In this document: positions 1-6,150 of the stretch, piece after piece
How the letters are laid out: each line of letters begins with the position of its first letter
Position numbering within the stretch: the stretch's first letter is position 1
Assembly: GCA_902629495.1 (NCBI GenBank)
Contig: CACORA010000051.1
Span: 1 to 7,862, forward strand
Source: Planctomycetaceae bacterium
GTDB lineage: Bacteria; Planctomycetota; Planctomycetia; Pirellulales; UBA1268
Reading direction: 5' to 3'
Length of the DNA stretch: 7,862 bases
Notes under the pieces: generated by a model
What the model saw: the letters and a program-made list of their open reading frames with translations, nothing else
What the model was told of the DNA's origin: nothing
Databases searched by the model: none
Program-made: the position numbers and the translations under genes

Positions 1-510
1 GTAGCTGGTGAATGTGGTGCTTCAGCAATCATCGGATCCATGCAGGGCCGGAGTAGCCAAGCAGAAACACACGATACGGCTCTGACTATGCTTTCTGATG
101 CACTTGGAAAACTTGGTGAACGTGCTGCCAGTCATGGACAGGTACTGCTGTACGAACCCCTGAACCGTTATGAAACAGACCTCTTTAACACACAGAAACA
201 AGCGGCTACTTTTTTGGAGTCGCAGAAACTGCATTCGGTGCGTCTTCTGTGTGATCTTTTTCATATGAATATAGAAGAAGAGGATGTTGCAGCAGCGTTG
301 GTTTCAGTGGGCAAACACATTGGACACGTTCATTGGGCAGATTCAAATCGTCGTGCAGTTGGAATGGGACATACGGATCCCCAGCCCATCGTCTCAGCTC
401 TTCAATCTGTAGGCTTCAAGGGTTTCCTTTCTGCAGAGGTTTTTCCGTTGCCAACATCAAACGATGCTGCCAAGCAAACAATAAACAGCCTTCAAAAGTA
501 CATCCAATAG
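1..510 (+). CDS. Ketose 3-epimerase-like sugar isomerase/epimerase, C-terminal part (5' end outside window)
   Basis: The reading frame is already open at base 1, so the start and roughly the first 100 residues are missing; 169 residues are visible. It belongs to the xylose isomerase-like TIM-barrel sugar isomerase/epimerase superfamily. The metal-site pattern is visible (numbered from the first visible codon): E52 in L-Y-E-P-L-N, E58, D85 and H88 in C-D-L-F-H-M, H111 in H-V-H-W-A-D, R117 and E146 in S-A-E-V-F-P. The spacings 33, 26 and 35 between the four metal ligands equal those I recall for Pseudomonas D-tagatose 3-epimerase (E152, D185, H211, E246), and the accessory Glu, His and Arg also fall in register. 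The likely reaction is C3 epimerisation of a free ketose in the cytoplasm with a divalent metal. The substrate is not readable from sequence. The mutarotase gene follows after 10 bases, indicating one transcript. Hydroxypyruvate isomerase or inosose-type relatives are alternatives. Confidence 0.85.
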   Translation, partial: VAGECGASAIIGSMQGRSSQAETHDTALTMLSDALGKLGERAASHGQVLLYEPLNRYETDLFNTQKQAATFLESQKLHSVRLLCDLFHMNIEEEDVAAALVSVGKHIGHVHWADSNRRAVGMGHTDPQPIVSALQSVGFKGFLSAEVFPLPTSNDAAKQTINSLQKYIQ

Positions 511-520
511 AGGTGGCTTT

Positions 521-973
521 ATGCTCAACGGACCACTCTTGCATCCTGATATTCTCAAGTCCCTCGCTCAGGCAGGTCATCACTCAACAGTCTTAATTGC
601 TGATGGAAATTACCCAGCAGCAAATAAAAAAGGTGCTCGAGCAGAACTTATTTCACTCCAGCTTATGCCTGGAATACCAACCGTCGCGCAGGTTTTTGAA
701 GCGGTGCTTGGTGCAGTACAAATTGATGCAGTGAATACGATGGGTGTCGATCGTGCAGATTCTTATGCAGAAGCGACTCCTGGAGATCCTCCCGTATGGG
801 ATGTGTATCGACGTATTCTAGAAAAGGCTTCGTCTTCCTGTGAACTGCAGCCCATTGTCAAATGGGATTTCTATGAAGCTGTGTCATCAGACGACCATGT
901 ACTCACTATTCAGACAGCGGATACGGAACCCTGGGCAAATCTCCTCCTTTCTGTCGGATGCAGAACCTTTTAG
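521..973 (+). CDS. fucU: RbsD/FucU-family sugar mutarotase, probably L-fucose mutarotase
   Basis: A 150-residue protein of normal length for the RbsD/FucU family, whose members interconvert the alpha and beta (or pyranose and furanose) forms of free sugars as cytoplasmic oligomers. Family signs are the N-terminal L-x-x-A-G-H segment with the likely catalytic H20, then V-L-I-A-D-G-N-Y-P (D28, N30), the long segment with Q-L-M-P-G-I-P-T, and the C-terminal W-D-F-Y-E-A (Y118) and P-W-A-N-L-L (N140) motifs. The start is supported by AGGTGG at 511-516, four bases before the ATG. I favour FucU over RbsD because the neighbours encode an aldose 1-dehydrogenase and a fuconolactonase-like enzyme rather than ribose genes, and because the tail resembles FucU. 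In an oxidative pathway a mutarotase supplies the anomer the dehydrogenase uses. The exact sugar (fucose, galactose series or other) is inference. Confidence 0.85.
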   Translation: MLNGPLLHPDILKSLAQAGHHSTVLIADGNYPAANKKGARAELISLQLMPGIPTVAQVFEAVLGAVQIDAVNTMGVDRADSYAEATPGDPPVWDVYRRILEKASSSCELQPIVKWDFYEAVSSDDHVLTIQTADTEPWANLLLSVGCRTF

Positions 974-1039
974 TCTTCTGTTTCATCACACTGCTGAGTC
1001 CAGATGACACAAATATTCTCACGTGAAGGATTGTCTTAG

Positions 1040-1972
1040 ATGAAGACGCGTATGCTTGGAAACACAGGCCTTGAAATTCCTATTTTAGCCTTTGGTGCAT
1101 CCTCTCTGGGTCAGGAATTCCGTTCAATTACATTTGAAGAAGCTGTTGGAAGTGTTCAGTCCGCCCTTGATTGTGGTATGAATCTCATTGATACCAGTCC
1201 ATTTTATGGCCGTGGCATGAGTGAAGTGTTACTTGGCATAGTCCTCAAGAATATTCCTCGTGAACGCTATCTGCTTTGCTCAAAACTTGGAAGGTATACA
1301 CTCGAGCACTTTGATTTTTCTGCAAAACGAGTCGCGGAAAGTGTGGACGTTTCGTTACATCGACTGGGCACAGATCATCTGGATATCATCCTTTGTCATG
1401 ATATTGAGTTTGTACCTATGCAACAAATTGTTGATGAAACACTACCAGCATTGCGAAAGATTCAGAAGTCTGGAAAGGTCCGATGTATTGGCTTTAGTGG
1501 ATATCCACAAAAAGTATTTCCGTTTATTTGTGATCAGGCCGAAGTGGACTGTGTACTCAATTACAATCAATATACGCTTCAAAATACCCGCTTTGCTGAC
1601 GAAACGATTCCAGCATTAAAGTCTAAAGGCATTGGAATCATGAATGCAGGTCCGTTCAGTGCCCGTTTACTTACAGATGCACCACTGCCGGCATGGCTCA
1701 AAGAACCAGAAGAAGTAAAAAAGGCTGCGCGACAAGCCGCTGCGTTGTGTCAGTCACGTGGAAGTTCAATTGCGAAACTGGCAATTCAATTTTCAATAGC
1801 AAATCCTGATATCGCGACAACGATTGCCGGGAGTGCCAATCCATCGAATGTACGAGCGTGGGCAGAGTGGGCAGCAGAGCCGATAGATGAGACACTTTTA
1901 CGTGACGTGCAAGAGATTTTTGAACCCGTGAAGAACATAGGTCACATTGAGGGTCTTCCAGAAAATAACTAG
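1040..1972 (+). CDS. Aldo/keto reductase, L-fucose/L-galactose 1-dehydrogenase (D-threo-aldose dehydrogenase) type
   Basis: A complete 310-residue aldo/keto reductase. The N-terminal M-x-x-R-x-L-G-N-T-G-L-E strand is typical, and the full D-Y-K-H catalytic tetrad is present: D51 in L-I-D-T-S-P, Y56 in F-Y-G, K82 in C-S-K-L-G and H120 in I-L-C-H-D. Late cofactor-binding residues lie in the I-A-G-S-A-N-P-S-N-V segment. The whole-protein feel, including the D-T-S-P-F-Y-G-R-G-M-S-E block and the ending P-E-N-N, matches the L-galactose dehydrogenase / D-threo-aldose 1-dehydrogenase branch, which oxidises L-fucose or L-galactose at C1 to the 1,4- or 1,5-lactone with NAD(P). AAGGA at 1026-1030 supports the ATG. 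It lies 66 bases after the mutarotase gene and 155 bases before the lactonase gene, the order expected for consecutive steps. Substrate identity is inferred from neighbours. Confidence 0.88.
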   Translation: MKTRMLGNTGLEIPILAFGASSLGQEFRSITFEEAVGSVQSALDCGMNLIDTSPFYGRGMSEVLLGIVLKNIPRERYLLCSKLGRYTLEHFDFSAKRVAESVDVSLHRLGTDHLDIILCHDIEFVPMQQIVDETLPALRKIQKSGKVRCIGFSGYPQKVFPFICDQAEVDCVLNYNQYTLQNTRFADETIPALKSKGIGIMNAGPFSARLLTDAPLPAWLKEPEEVKKAARQAAALCQSRGSSIAKLAIQFSIANPDIATTIAGSANPSNVRAWAEWAAEPIDETLLRDVQEIFEPVKNIGHIEGLPENN

Positions 1973-2127
1973 TGTATTTATAGAGGTGGCTGGGGTATTC
2001 AGAATGTTCTGTGTTGTGATGAATCGTGTATGGACACGAGGCACACCGACGGGAGCATCGGTAAAGAAACAGACCAGTCGACAAGTTTGACAGTTCCAAC
2101 TTCAGATAAAACGTGGATGTGACGCCG
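1973..2127. other. Unusually long gap inside the sugar operon
   Basis: These 155 bases separate the dehydrogenase and lactonase genes. They hold a Shine-Dalgarno-like AGGTGG at 1984-1989 with no start codon at the right distance, an unsupported 28-codon ORF at 2004-2090, a small hairpin (ACCGA 2045-2049 with TCGGT 2058-2062), and a TTGACA at 2087-2092 without a well-placed -10 element. An internal promoter, an RNA structure or the remains of a lost gene are all possible; none is demonstrated. Confidence 0.3.
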
Positions 2128-2979
2128 ATGACAACTGAATCAAAGCACGTGCGAATAGACGCCCATCAGCACTTCTGGAAGTATTCTCCATCGGAATATC
2201 CGTGGATTGGAAGTGGCATGGAGCGATTGGCCAAGAATTATTTGCCATCAGATTTGCAAGAGATTGCAACACCGTGTGGTATTTCAGGATCGGTTGCTGT
2301 GCAGGCCAGGCAATCAATACAAGAAAGTCATTGGCTTCTTGGGTTGGCTGAAAAAACAGATTTTATAAAAGGTGTTGTTGGTTGGGTGGATCTCCGAAGT
2401 GAACATGTGGTGAATGATCTCACGGACCTTGCACAACATAAAAAGTTTGTTGGTGTTCGCCATGTTGTGCAGGATGAGCCCGACCCACAGTTCCTACTGG
2501 GTGAAGCTTTTGTGAGTGGCTTGAAGCACTTACACAACTGGGGTCTCACGTATGATCTATTGCTCTATCCACCTCAATTGATGGTAGCAACACAACTTGT
2601 CGGACGAATGCCAGATCAATTATTTGTACTTGATCACCTTGCCAAGCCGCGCATAAAAAAGAATGAAATCAAACAATGGTCGAGTGATCTGAACGCTCTT
2701 GCTCGTTATGATAATGTCTACTGCAAGCTCTCGGGTCTCGTGACAGAAGCAGACTGGCAGTCATGGTCCGTAAAGGACCTCAAGCCCTATTTGGAGGTCG
2801 CACTCAAGGCGTTTGGTGCTGAGAGATTGATGTTTGGCAGTGATTGGCCTGTGTGTTTGTTGGCAGGTGAATATGCTGATGTCATTGGGGTGGTTGAAGA
2901 TTTTCTCAAATCACTTTCACAAGATGAGCAGCAGCGCATTTGGGGTCAGACCGCCAAACATTTTTATGGTTTGTCATAA
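2128..2979 (+). CDS. L-fuconolactonase-like sugar lactonase (amidohydrolase family 2, COG3618)
   Basis: A 283-residue protein of the metal-dependent amidohydrolase TIM-barrel superfamily, in the group containing L-fuconolactonase, L-rhamnonolactonase and 2-pyrone-4,6-dicarboxylate lactonase. It shows R-I-D-A-H-Q-H-F-W with the H-x-H pair at H13 and H15, then G-V-R-H-V-V-Q-D-E-P (about 109-118), V-L-D-H-L-A-K-P with H170, the C-K-L-S-G segment (199-203), and F-G-S-D-W-P with the catalytic-site D239. The expected reaction is hydrolysis of the sugar lactone made by the preceding aldo/keto reductase, giving the free aldonate. I chose ATG at 2128 because GTGGA at 2113-2117 can act as a weak ribosome site with a 10-base spacer; a GTG at 2113 would add five residues but has no site before it. 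The zinc dehydrogenase gene follows after 27 bases. Specificity for the fuconic series is inferred from the mutarotase and dehydrogenase genes. Confidence 0.87.
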   Translation: MTTESKHVRIDAHQHFWKYSPSEYPWIGSGMERLAKNYLPSDLQEIATPCGISGSVAVQARQSIQESHWLLGLAEKTDFIKGVVGWVDLRSEHVVNDLTDLAQHKKFVGVRHVVQDEPDPQFLLGEAFVSGLKHLHNWGLTYDLLLYPPQLMVATQLVGRMPDQLFVLDHLAKPRIKKNEIKQWSSDLNALARYDNVYCKLSGLVTEADWQSWSVKDLKPYLEVALKAFGAERLMFGSDWPVCLLAGEYADVIGVVEDFLKSLSQDEQQRIWGQTAKHFYGLS

Positions 2980-3006
2980 GAAAAGGCCTTCGCCTGAAAG
3001 GAACTC

Positions 3007-4035
3007 ATGCAAGCGTTGTTGTTAGCAAAGCCAAAACAGTTTTTATTCCAAGAGATTCAAGAACCACAGGTACCAGATGCTGATGATGTTTTGGTGCGTG
3101 TGTATGCAGTCGGGATCTGCGGGACCGACTACGGTGGCTATCTTGGAAAAATGCCATTTTTTAGTTATCCGCGGATTCCTGGTCATGAACTCGGGGTCGA
3201 GGTGGTAGCAGTAGGGAAAAATGTCGAGAACGTGAAGGCAGGTGATCGTTGCTGTGTGGAACCGTATATAAACTGTCAAAAGTGCTATTCATGCAAAAGA
3301 GGACTCACAAATTGTTGTGAGCATCATCAGACACTTGGTGTTCATTGTGATGGAGGACTCAGGCCGCTTTTCATAGTCCCAGCACGTAAGCTCCATCTCT
3401 CTCCAAACCTGACACATGAACAAAATGCACTTGTTGAAACACTTGCCATTGGGTGCCATGCCGTTGATCGCAGTAGGCTCACGAAGGGAGAAAATGTTCT
3501 GATTATCGGTGCTGGTCCTATCGGGTTGTCGGCCCTTGAATTTGCAAAGCTGTCAGGTGCGCGAGTCATTGTTATGGATATGGCTGCAGACAGGCTTACA
3601 TTTGTGCGAGAAAAGATGGGCATTGTGGATACGGTGGTGGCAGAAGGTGCGGAGCACGATGAGAAAAAAATAGCTGCCCTGACAGACAATCAAATGTGTG
3701 ACGTTGTGATTGATGCAACTGGCAGCAATATCAGTATGGCGAATGCGATGAAGTTTTGCAGTTTTGGTGGGAGACTGGTCTATGTTGGTATCACACAGGC
3801 AGATGTTATGTTTCCACATGCACCCATCATGCATCGCCGTGAACTGTCAGTATTGGCAAGTCGGAATGCTCTTTCACGTGATTTCAGCCGAATCATCAAG
3901 CTGATTGAAGAAGGAAGTATCGATACACAACCTTGGATCACGCACCACATTCCCTTCAAGGAAACAGACAAGGTTTTTCCATCTCTTCTTGAACCAACAA
4001 GTGGTGTTCTCAAGGCTGTGGTTACACTAGATTAG
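3007..4035 (+). CDS. Zinc-dependent medium-chain alcohol/polyol dehydrogenase, NAD-type
   Basis: A 342-residue medium-chain dehydrogenase/reductase of full length. Catalytic zinc ligands are C38 in G-I-C-G-T-D, H60 and E61 in P-G-H-E, and E144 in L-V-E-T-L. A Glu in the last position is the arrangement of the sorbitol/threonine dehydrogenase branch rather than classical ethanol dehydrogenases. The structural zinc lobe is intact: C90, C93, C96 and C104 with the Cx2Cx2Cx7C spacing. The Rossmann motif G-A-G-P-I-G is at 168-173, and D191 at the end of the second strand suggests NAD rather than NADP. AAAGGA at 2997-3002 supports the start. As the last gene of the sugar cluster it probably oxidises a secondary hydroxyl of the sugar acid or a later intermediate; a role comparable to 2-keto-3-deoxy-L-fuconate dehydrogenase is possible but speculative. 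The stop is five bases from the stop of a convergent gene. Confidence 0.9.
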   Translation: MQALLLAKPKQFLFQEIQEPQVPDADDVLVRVYAVGICGTDYGGYLGKMPFFSYPRIPGHELGVEVVAVGKNVENVKAGDRCCVEPYINCQKCYSCKRGLTNCCEHHQTLGVHCDGGLRPLFIVPARKLHLSPNLTHEQNALVETLAIGCHAVDRSRLTKGENVLIIGAGPIGLSALEFAKLSGARVIVMDMAADRLTFVREKMGIVDTVVAEGAEHDEKKIAALTDNQMCDVVIDATGSNISMANAMKFCSFGGRLVYVGITQADVMFPHAPIMHRRELSVLASRNALSRDFSRIIKLIEEGSIDTQPWITHHIPFKETDKVFPSLLEPTSGVLKAVVTLD

Positions 4036-4040
4036 AGGAA

Positions 4041-4496
4041 TCAAAGTGGTTTCCATTGATCAAATGTAGCTGCTTGGCCACAAAAGACTCCATTTGAATC
4101 TGTGAGATTCCATACAATTGCTTGTTCAATAAAAAAACGTTTTCCAGTATTTGAAATGCGGATTCCTGAATAATCATCTACAAAACCATATTTTCGAGTG
4201 CGGGATAGGAGTTGTGATCGTTCTTCCTGGTGCATGGGTTCAGCAGTCATGCGTGACGGTGTCTGAATAAATGCATTCCATTGCATTTCCCATAACATGA
4301 GGGCTGTGTGATTGCCGAAATTAAGCAGAGGGTCGGGGGAGGCGTCATGTGAAATAATCACAAATGCCGCGTTAAAAAGCCGTTCAGCCTGATCTTGAGG
4401 AGACCCACTACGAGATATAAGGTCTCGGTCAAGCAGTTGAGCAAAAGAGTTGAGTAGAAGCTGGATATGTTCAATTGGAAGGGGAGGAGTGTTCAT
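4041..4496 (-). CDS. MEKHLA domain-containing protein
   Basis: A 151-residue protein that is essentially one MEKHLA domain (PF08670). The domain is related to PAS sensors and is known from the C-terminus of plant class III HD-Zip proteins and as stand-alone proteins in cyanobacteria and some other bacteria. Signs are N-F-G-N-x-x-A-L-x-L-W-E-M (about 59-71), P-S-R-M-T-A-E-P, G-F-V-D-D-Y-S-G-I-R-I-S (104-115), the G-K-R-F-F-I-E-Q-A-I-V-W-N-L stretch and the G-Q-A-A-T-F-D-Q-W ending. It has no signal peptide or membrane segment, so it should be cytoplasmic. The biochemical role of stand-alone members is not established; ligand or redox sensing by the PAS-like fold is an inference. No good ribosome site precedes the ATG (only CGGA directly adjacent). 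It converges on the dehydrogenase gene and is divergent from the hydrolase gene, so it is probably not part of the sugar operon. Confidence 0.88.
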   Translation of the reverse strand: MNTPPLPIEHIQLLLNSFAQLLDRDLISRSGSPQDQAERLFNAAFVIISHDASPDPLLNFGNHTALMLWEMQWNAFIQTPSRMTAEPMHQEERSQLLSRTRKYGFVDDYSGIRISNTGKRFFIEQAIVWNLTDSNGVFCGQAATFDQWKPL

Positions 4497-4546
4497 TCCG
4501 TTGTATTTATGCTCTGCGAAGGATCACGTATGCTTTGAATACTCGG

Positions 4547-4556
4547 TGACCGGTCA
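4547..4556. promoter_or_regulatory. Perfect 10-base palindrome, candidate operator
   Basis: TGACCGGTCA is its own reverse complement and lies about midway in the 100-base region between the divergent MEKHLA and alpha/beta-hydrolase genes. This is where an operator acting on both promoters would sit. The symmetry does not extend beyond ten bases, no recognised -10/-35 pair flanks it, and no regulator gene is nearby, so this is a candidate only. Confidence 0.25.
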
Positions 4557-4596
4557 GAAAAAGATAGGATTATAAGAACATTATGAAGGTCTGGCG

Positions 4597-5445
4597 ATGA
4601 AACAGGTAGCAATGGTGATCGGTCTTCTACTCATTATGAACGACAGTGTAGAAGCGATTGAAAGCACACGGGAAGTCCCTTTGAAAAACCTCATTTTACC
4701 AGGTGAGGTTTTCGAAGTAGATGGGTGGCAAGCCTTCCGTTTTATCCCAGATGAGACACGGAAAACAGTCGATAAGCCATGGGTACTCTATGCTCCCACG
4801 TTACCGGCATATCCGGATAGAGCTGAATTATGGATGCATCAACAACTTGTTTCAGCAGGTGTTGCCGTGGCTGGTATTGATACCGGTGAGTCGTATGGGA
4901 GTCCTGAAGCAGTGAGGGCCACCGAGGCGCTTCACAAGGAGATGGTTCGGAGAGGATACTCAGAAAAACCAGTAGTGTTTGGACGAAGTCGGGGTGGTCT
5001 TTGGGCGAGTGCGTGGGCTATCACGCATCCAGAATGGACTGCTGGGGTTGGAGGAATCTATCCAGTATTCGACTGGCGAACATATCCCGGTGTTGAAAAG
5101 GCAGCAGCGGCTTATGGTCTTCTTCCGGAAGAACTCGATGCGCAGGCATCTGTGCTCTGTCCTATTGAAAAAATAGATGTCCTCGCCAAGGCCGATATTC
5201 CCTTCTGCATCATTCACGGTGATGCTGATAAGGTTGTTCCGTTGGAAACAAACTCAGCAGAACTGAAGAAGCGCTATGAATCATTTGGAAAAGGCGCACT
5301 TGTTGAGCTGATCATCGCAAATGATCAGGGTCACTCATTCTGGAAAGGTTATTTCCAATGTCAGGCGTTAGTTGATTTTCTTATTGTACGAGCTACAAAT
5401 CCCCTCCTCCCGAATGCTCTCAAAAAGCCTGTACGTTCCCCATAA
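4597..5445 (+). CDS. Secreted alpha/beta hydrolase (prolyl oligopeptidase-like serine hydrolase)
   Basis: A 282-residue single-domain alpha/beta hydrolase. Residues 1-20 look like a signal peptide (K2, hydrophobic core V-I-G-L-L-L-I-M, possible cleavage after E-A at 19-20), so it is probably exported. The nucleophile elbow is G-R-S-R-G-G with S131. The acid is D211 in H-G-D-A-D-K-V-V-P and the base is H246 in Q-G-H-S-F-W, giving a complete Ser-Asp-His triad in normal order and spacing. The family includes esterases and peptidases, and planctomycete genomes contain many such proteins with unknown substrates; deacetylation of a polysaccharide would fit the sugar genes nearby but cannot be read from sequence. 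GAAGGT at 4585-4590 with a six-base spacer supports the start. It is transcribed away from the MEKHLA gene and has its own upstream region. Confidence 0.85.
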   Translation: MKQVAMVIGLLLIMNDSVEAIESTREVPLKNLILPGEVFEVDGWQAFRFIPDETRKTVDKPWVLYAPTLPAYPDRAELWMHQQLVSAGVAVAGIDTGESYGSPEAVRATEALHKEMVRRGYSEKPVVFGRSRGGLWASAWAITHPEWTAGVGGIYPVFDWRTYPGVEKAAAAYGLLPEELDAQASVLCPIEKIDVLAKADIPFCIIHGDADKVVPLETNSAELKKRYESFGKGALVELIIANDQGHSFWKGYFQCQALVDFLIVRATNPLLPNALKKPVRSP

Positions 5446-5494
5446 GGAAACTCAACAGTTGGGAATCTGTAGCAGAGTTCTGAACATTTTTCTC

Positions 5495-5511
5495 GACTAT
5501 GAAAAATAGTC
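5495..5511. repeat. Small perfect hairpin after the hydrolase gene
   Basis: GACTAT (5495-5500) and ATAGTC (5506-5511) form a perfect six-pair stem with a GAAAA loop, 50 bases after the hydrolase stop codon. It is AT-rich and not followed by a T-run on either strand, so it does not qualify as an intrinsic terminator, although a weak transcript-end role is conceivable. The rest of 5446-5615 shows nothing recognisable. Confidence 0.25.
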
Positions 5512-5615
5512 TGGCTTTGTAGTCGACTTGCTGGTCTTCAAGGCACCAATGACACGCTGACCCTCGCTCGACCCATATAACAGGCAATACCATGAATCAC
5601 TTTACGATGCGTCTC

Positions 5616-5985
5616 TTATGTCTCGTTCCACTTTATGTACACGACTGATTTTGTGTCAGTTGCATCAATCCCAACATCCATGAATCTGGCCTTGGGAAGT
5701 GCAATATATCCACCGGAGAGGTTGCGTCCTTCAGCATTCCAACAAGGAGCATTTGTTGTTTCATCGATTGTGAAGCCACTATAGAACTTGGAAGCATCCA
5801 CGACTTCAGTTTGGAATATTGGTGCGGGGTCTGTGACCTTGCAGCAACAAGTTGTTTTGTAGGTACATCTCTGCACGACAACGGGCAATCTGTGCTTGGG
5901 TCGGTTGCGTTGTCGTCTCATCAACGCCAAGGAGGTTGCATCCGATGAGGCTCACGAGACATGAGATAGCAATGTAGTTTTTCAT
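5616..5985 (-). pseudogene. Small Cys-containing lipoprotein gene, apparently frameshifted
   Basis: Two overlapping minus-strand frames make sense only together. The first, starting at the ATG at 5985-5983 (or upstream ATGs ending at 5991 or 5997), begins M-K-N-Y-I-A-I-S-C-L-V-S-L-I-G-C: a basic start, hydrophobic core and lipobox L-I-G-C, typical of a lipoprotein signal. This frame stops at 5806. The second frame, one base forward, is open from before 5930 to a stop at 5616 and carries protein-like sequence: T-C-C-C-K-V-T-D-P-A-P, V-V-D-A-S-K-F-Y-S-G-F, A-P-C-W-N-A-E-G-R and Y-I-K-W-N-E-T at the end. A +1 shift somewhere in 5810-5930, most likely 5820-5890, would join them into a protein of about 120 residues. 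No family is recognised. The cause could be a real inactivating mutation, a sequence error, or less likely programmed frameshifting; no obvious slippery homopolymer is present. A strong ribosome site is not seen. Confidence 0.5.
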
Positions 5986-6008
5986 TTTCATGAGCATGCC
6001 GATTGCTT

Positions 6009-6041
6009 CTACGTTCTATGTGTTTGCGATAGAAACCGTAG
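6009..6041. promoter_or_regulatory. Imperfect hairpin in the divergent lipoprotein/CMD upstream region
   Basis: The left arm CTACG-TTCTAT (6009-6019) pairs with the right arm ATAGAA-CGTAG (6029-6034 and 6037-6041), leaving a two-base bulge (6035-6036) and a nine-base loop: 11 pairs in all. It lies a few dozen bases upstream of the lipoprotein start and about 110 bases upstream of the CMD gene. With no T-run it is not a terminator; a 5' leader structure or protein-binding inverted repeat is possible. Confidence 0.25.
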
Positions 6042-6150
6042 CGAAATTGCAGATAACCCGTGAGGTTGTTGCATCAAAGCCCGCGTTACATATGGTAAAG
6101 AAAGTATTTAACAGAGCACCCATGACGTTCAGTGATAAAAGGAACAAGCC

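Noticed and set aside
1004..1039. 11-codon ORF ending directly before the dehydrogenase ATG, as a leader peptide
   Set aside because: No ribosome site of its own, no codon bias or attenuator structure; within chance expectation.
2045..2062. Hairpin ACCGA/TCGGT as a terminator after the dehydrogenase gene
   Set aside because: Only five pairs with an eight-base loop and no T-run after it.
2004..2090. 28-codon plus-strand ORF between the dehydrogenase and lactonase genes
   Set aside because: The AGGTGG before it is 14 bases away, too far for normal initiation, and the product has no recognisable features.
1698..2099. 133-codon minus-strand ORF opposite the end of the dehydrogenase gene
   Set aside because: Overlaps a clear gene on the other strand and encodes a Cys/Leu/Ser/Tyr-rich product typical of antisense shadows.
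2087..2115. TTGACA (2087-2092) as the -35 box of an internal promoter
   Set aside because: No TATAAT-like hexamer lies 16-18 bases downstream; the sequence there is AACGTG.
4583..4600. Five-codon ORF overlapping the hydrolase start (ATGA overlap)
   Set aside because: Its sequence contains the hydrolase ribosome site itself, so the ATG at 4583 is best explained as coincidence.
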